Assembly: GCF_001591445.1 (NCBI RefSeq)
Contig: NZ_BCUX01000049.1
Span: 1 to 36,904, forward strand
DNA from: Neobacillus drentensis NBRC 102427
GTDB lineage: Bacteria > Bacillota > Bacilli > Bacillales > Cytobacillaceae
Reading direction: 5' to 3'
DNA length: 36,904 bases
The notes below the pieces were generated by a model that was not told where the DNA came from, searched no databases, and was given only the letters and a program-made list of their open reading frames with translations. Below are positions 33,174-36,904 of this stretch, in pieces (position 1 is the stretch's first letter; each line of letters opens with the position of its first letter). The position numbers and the translations under genes are program-made.

Positions 33174-33701
33174 GTGGAAAACACAGCATTTATTGCCCTT
33201 GGTTCGAATATCGGAGACCGTTATGATAATATAACGAGTGCAATCGACCAATTAGTAAGTTATTCTGACATTCATTTGGTAAATTACTCCTCCATTTATG
33301 AAACAGATCCTGTTGGTTATGAAGACCAAGATTTATTTTTGAATATGGTAATTGAGATTCAAACGGGGTTAACTGCAATGGAGTTATTAGAATTATGCTT
33401 AAAAACCGAATTGGAACTTGGAAGAAAAAGGGGAATCAGGTGGGGGCCGCGCACAATTGACCTTGACATTCTCACCTTTAACCAAGAAAATATTGAAAGC
33501 GAGAAGTTGATTGTTCCGCATCCTAGGATGTTAGAGCGGGCATTTGTAATCATTCCACTTTTAGAAATAACTCATGACAGCCAATTTTTAAAGATAAATC
33601 AATTGCTTGAATCATCATTAGAAGAATTACCTAACAAAGAAGGAGTCCGAATATGGAAGCGGAAAAATGGGGAAGACGTATTCGAGCCTATCGAAAGCTA
33701 A
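33174..33701 (+). CDS. folK: 2-amino-4-hydroxy-6-hydroxymethyldihydropteridine pyrophosphokinase
   Basis: FolK transfers pyrophosphate from ATP to hydroxymethyl-dihydropterin, providing the FolP substrate. The 175-aa protein has FIALGSNIGDRYDNI, YETDPVGYEDQDLFLNMV and the HPPK signature RWGPRTIDLDIL with its metal-binding aspartates, then PHPRMLERAFVIIPL. The start is GTG 33174, behind AAGGAGAAG, 2 bases after the folB stop. Its last 49 bases overlap yazB in another frame. Confidence 0.95.
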   Translation: MENTAFIALGSNIGDRYDNITSAIDQLVSYSDIHLVNYSSIYETDPVGYEDQDLFLNMVIEIQTGLTAMELLELCLKTELELGRKRGIRWGPRTIDLDILTFNQENIESEKLIVPHPRMLERAFVIIPLLEITHDSQFLKINQLLESSLEELPNKEGVRIWKRKNGEDVFEPIES

Positions 33702-33859
33702 AAGGCTATACACAAGAAAGCTTTTCGAGGGAACTAGGTGTATCTGTATCAATTTTAGGCGAAATTGAAAGAGGAAACCGCCTGCCAGCAGGTGATTTGC
33801 TTGAAAGGATCGCTTCTTCACTAAAAATTAGTGTAGATGATTTAGCGCCTAAAGAATAA
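33653..33859 (+). CDS. yazB: YazB, small XRE-type helix-turn-helix protein
   Basis: A 68-aa protein consisting of one Cro/C1-type helix-turn-helix domain: WGRRIRAYRKLKGYTQESFSRELGVSVSILGEIERGNRLP, then LLERIASSLKISVDDL. It is conserved at this place in the folate operon of Bacillus, but no target is known. The ATG lies inside the end of folK and has its own AAGGAG site, so expression does not depend only on coupling. A regulatory role in the operon is a guess. Confidence 0.9.
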   Translation: MEAEKWGRRIRAYRKLKGYTQESFSRELGVSVSILGEIERGNRLPAGDLLERIASSLKISVDDLAPKE

Positions 33860-33950
33860 GCTGATTCTCGTTTAGCGCAGTGGTTGATGCTGGCACTTTG
33901 CAATTATAGTTTGAAAGAAATAAAGAGACCAAAGAGGAGGTCGTTTGCGC

Positions 33951-34952
33951 GTGTTGAAAATTGGAAATATTGAGATGAAGAATCCTGTCGTATTGGCACC
34001 AATGGCAGGTGTTTGTAACTCCGCATTCCGACTAACTGTTAAAGAGTTTGGTGCAGGGTTAGTCTGTGCGGAAATGGTAAGTGATAAAGGTATCGTTAAT
34101 AAGAATGAAAAGACGATGAATATGCTTTACATCGATGAGCGTGAAAAACCGCTTAGTTTGCAAATTTTTGGCGGCGAGAGGGAAACCCTTGTCGAAGCAG
34201 CCAAATTTGTTGATAAGAATACCAATGCTGATATTATCGATATTAATATGGGTTGTCCTGTTCCAAAAATCACAAAATGCGATGCGGGAGCAAAGTGGCT
34301 TCTTGATCCAAATAAAATCTACGAGATGGTTTCTGCAGTGGTTGCAGAAGTGGAAAAGCCAGTAACTGTAAAAATGCGGATGGGCTGGGATGAGCAGCAT
34401 ATTTATGCGGTGAAAAATGCCCAGGCAGTAGAACGTGCTGGAGGAAAAGCTGTATCACTCCATGGTCGTACACGTGTTCAAATGTATGAGGGAAAAGCGA
34501 ACTGGGATATCATCCGTGAAGTAAAGCAAAACCTAAACATTCCGTTGATTGGAAACGGCGATGTCCAGACCCCTCAGGATGCGAAACGGATGCTCGAGGA
34601 AACAGGTGTGGATGGGGTAATGATAGGAAGAGCGGCATTAGGAGATCCTTGGATGATTTATCGCACCGTTCAATATTTAGAATCAGGGATATTAATGCCT
34701 GAACCGACCGTTAGAGAAAAGATAGATGTTTGTATCCTTCATTTAGACCGCTTAATCGCACTTAAAAATGAGAATATAGCTGTTCGTGAAATGCGTAAGC
34801 ATGCGGCATGGTATTTAAAAGGGGTACGCGGCAATGCAAATGCTCGTAATGCCATTAATGATTGTCTTTCTAGAGATCACTTAGTGACAATATTAAATGA
34901 TTTAGTTTTAGAAGTTGAGGAAAAAGAACAAGGACAGCTAATTGTAGGGTGA
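33951..34952 (+). CDS. dusB: tRNA-dihydrouridine synthase (DusB-type, YacF)
   Basis: An FMN-dependent enzyme that reduces specific uridines in tRNA to dihydrouridine. The 333-aa protein is a TIM barrel with LAPMAGVCNSAFR, QIFGG, the catalytic Cys102 in INMGCPVPKITKCDAGA, KMRMGWDE, LHGRTRVQMYEGKANW, NGDVQTPQDA and GVMIGRAALGDPW, followed by the helical tRNA-binding domain. GAGGAGG (33934-33940) serves either TTG 33945 (4 bases away) or GTG 33951 (10 bases); GTG gives MLKIGNI as in homologs. It ends the fol operon. Confidence 0.94.
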   Translation: MLKIGNIEMKNPVVLAPMAGVCNSAFRLTVKEFGAGLVCAEMVSDKGIVNKNEKTMNMLYIDEREKPLSLQIFGGERETLVEAAKFVDKNTNADIIDINMGCPVPKITKCDAGAKWLLDPNKIYEMVSAVVAEVEKPVTVKMRMGWDEQHIYAVKNAQAVERAGGKAVSLHGRTRVQMYEGKANWDIIREVKQNLNIPLIGNGDVQTPQDAKRMLEETGVDGVMIGRAALGDPWMIYRTVQYLESGILMPEPTVREKIDVCILHLDRLIALKNENIAVREMRKHAAWYLKGVRGNANARNAINDCLSRDHLVTILNDLVLEVEEKEQGQLIVG

Positions 34953-34992
34953 ATTTGACATTTCGTTTGTCACTTTCTATACTATTATTGAT

Positions 34993-35022
34993 ACTGCCAG
35001 TAGATTACTGGCAGTTTTTTTA
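34993..35022 (+). terminator. Rho-independent terminator of the fol-dusB operon
   Basis: ACTGCCAGTA (34993-35002) pairs perfectly with TACTGGCAGT (35006-35015), followed by seven Ts. Confidence 0.92.
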
Positions 35023-35114
35023 TATATATAAACATTTTTGATGTCTGAGATGGCAAGTTTGTGTAAAATAATAAAGTATGCAAAAAAAATGTAACTATTA
35101 GTGGGTTTACATAA

Positions 35115-36626
<1,512 letters not shown>

Positions 36627-36633
36627 GAGTTTT

Positions 36634-36664
36634 AAAAAGTGCCGGGGCTACTGGCACTTTTTTT
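36634..36664 (+). terminator. Rho-independent terminator of lysS
   Basis: AAAAAGTGCC (36634-36643) pairs with GGCACTTTTT (36653-36662), with a long T run. Confidence 0.88.
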
Positions 36665-36733
36665 AATGAAAACAGGAAAGAAGAGTTAGAATATTATTAC
36701 TTTGAATTTTCCATGAAAAAACAAAAAATACTA

Positions 36734-36762
36734 TTGCACTAGGTCTTTAATGGTGGTATATT
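36734..36762 (+). promoter_or_regulatory. rRNA operon promoter P1
   Basis: TTGCAC (36734-36739) and TATATT (36757-36762), spacer 17 bp. It is the first of two promoters 85 bases apart, the arrangement of Bacillus rrn operons; in B. subtilis rrnJ follows lysS. Confidence 0.7.
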
Positions 36763-36818
36763 AATATCTGTTGCTGCGAGACAGTGACAGTGAGAAAAAA
36801 AGAAGTTAAAAAAAGTTA

Positions 36819-36847
36819 TTGACTTTCGGTTGATAACTTGGTAAGAT
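36819..36847 (+). promoter_or_regulatory. rRNA operon promoter P2
   Basis: TTGACT (36819-36824) and TAAGAT (36842-36847), spacer 17 bp. A G at 36854, 7 bases after the -10, would allow the GTP-initiated start typical of Bacillus rRNA promoters. Confidence 0.75.
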
Positions 36848-36854
36848 AATAAAG

Positions 36855-36904
36855 TCGCTTTTGAGCGATAAAGAAATTGTTCTTTGAAAACTAAACAAAT
36901 AAGA
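36855..36904 (+). other. 16S rRNA leader with boxA antitermination signal
   Basis: A small hairpin (TCGCT 36855-36859 with AGCGA 36864-36868) is followed by TGTTCTTTGAAAACT at 36878-36892, the conserved boxA-like element of Bacillaceae rRNA leaders bound by NusB/NusE. The 16S gene itself begins beyond the window. Confidence 0.8.

Overview
The window is a stretch of conserved, origin-proximal chromosome from a low-GC, endospore-forming Firmicute of the family Bacillaceae. The gene order from yabG to lysS follows the Bacillus subtilis order almost gene for gene, and the proteins are clear orthologs that differ from B. subtilis throughout. It is therefore a relative (Neobacillus/Peribacillus-like is a guess), not B. 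subtilis itself. All recognised genes are on the + strand, as expected for the leading strand near oriC.

Layout. (1) 1-2090: intergenic repeats, then yabG (spore coat protease), veg and sspF (spore DNA-binding protein). (2) 2185-4822: ispE, purR, ridA and spoVG, the last with a textbook sigma-H promoter. (3) 4870-9312: glmU and prs, then ctc (L25-type), pth (spoVC) and fin. (4) 9379-13683: mfd and spoVT. (5) 13706-19147: yabM, yabN, rqcP (yabO), yabP, yabQ, divIC, yabR. (6) 19148-23742: a GC-rich dispersed repeat, then spoIIE behind a Spo0A-type promoter, yabS and the yabT kinase. (7) 23854-28007: tilS, hprT, ftsH. (8) 28010-30765: a degenerate repeat, then coaX, hslO and a PrsA/YacD-like foldase. 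(9) 30808-35022: cysK, then folP, folB, folK, yazB, dusB. (10) 35142-36904: lysS, then the tandem promoters and boxA leader of an rRNA operon whose 16S gene lies beyond the window.

How the genes work together. Many belong to sporulation at successive stages and carry matching candidate promoters: sigma-H (spoVG), Spo0A/sigma-A with a 21-bp spacer (spoIIE), sigma-F/G (fin, spoVT, sspF), possibly sigma-E (yabP) and sigma-K (yabG). Interleaved are housekeeping functions: cell-wall precursor (glmU), PRPP and purine metabolism (prs, purR, hprT), translation and ribosome rescue (pth, rqcP, tilS, dusB, lysS), transcription-coupled repair (mfd), division (divIC), quality control (ftsH, hslO, yacD), CoA, cysteine and folate synthesis.

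Departures from the B. subtilis layout are modest. The pabB-pabA-pabC genes expected between cysK and folP are absent. The tRNA genes found upstream of spoIIE in B. subtilis are absent, and a dispersed repeat lies in that gap. A second, shrunken dispersed repeat follows ftsH, and three copies of a short repeat lie upstream of yabG. I see no prophage, transposase, CRISPR array, toxin-antitoxin or defence system, and no convincing undescribed multi-gene system. The interesting leads are regulatory: a consensus-matching cre box before glmU, a palindrome in the cysK promoter spacer, a possible N-terminal extension of Pth, and nested palindromes before purR. Start codons were chosen from ribosome binding sites and recalled homolog N-termini. 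No alignment or database search was run.
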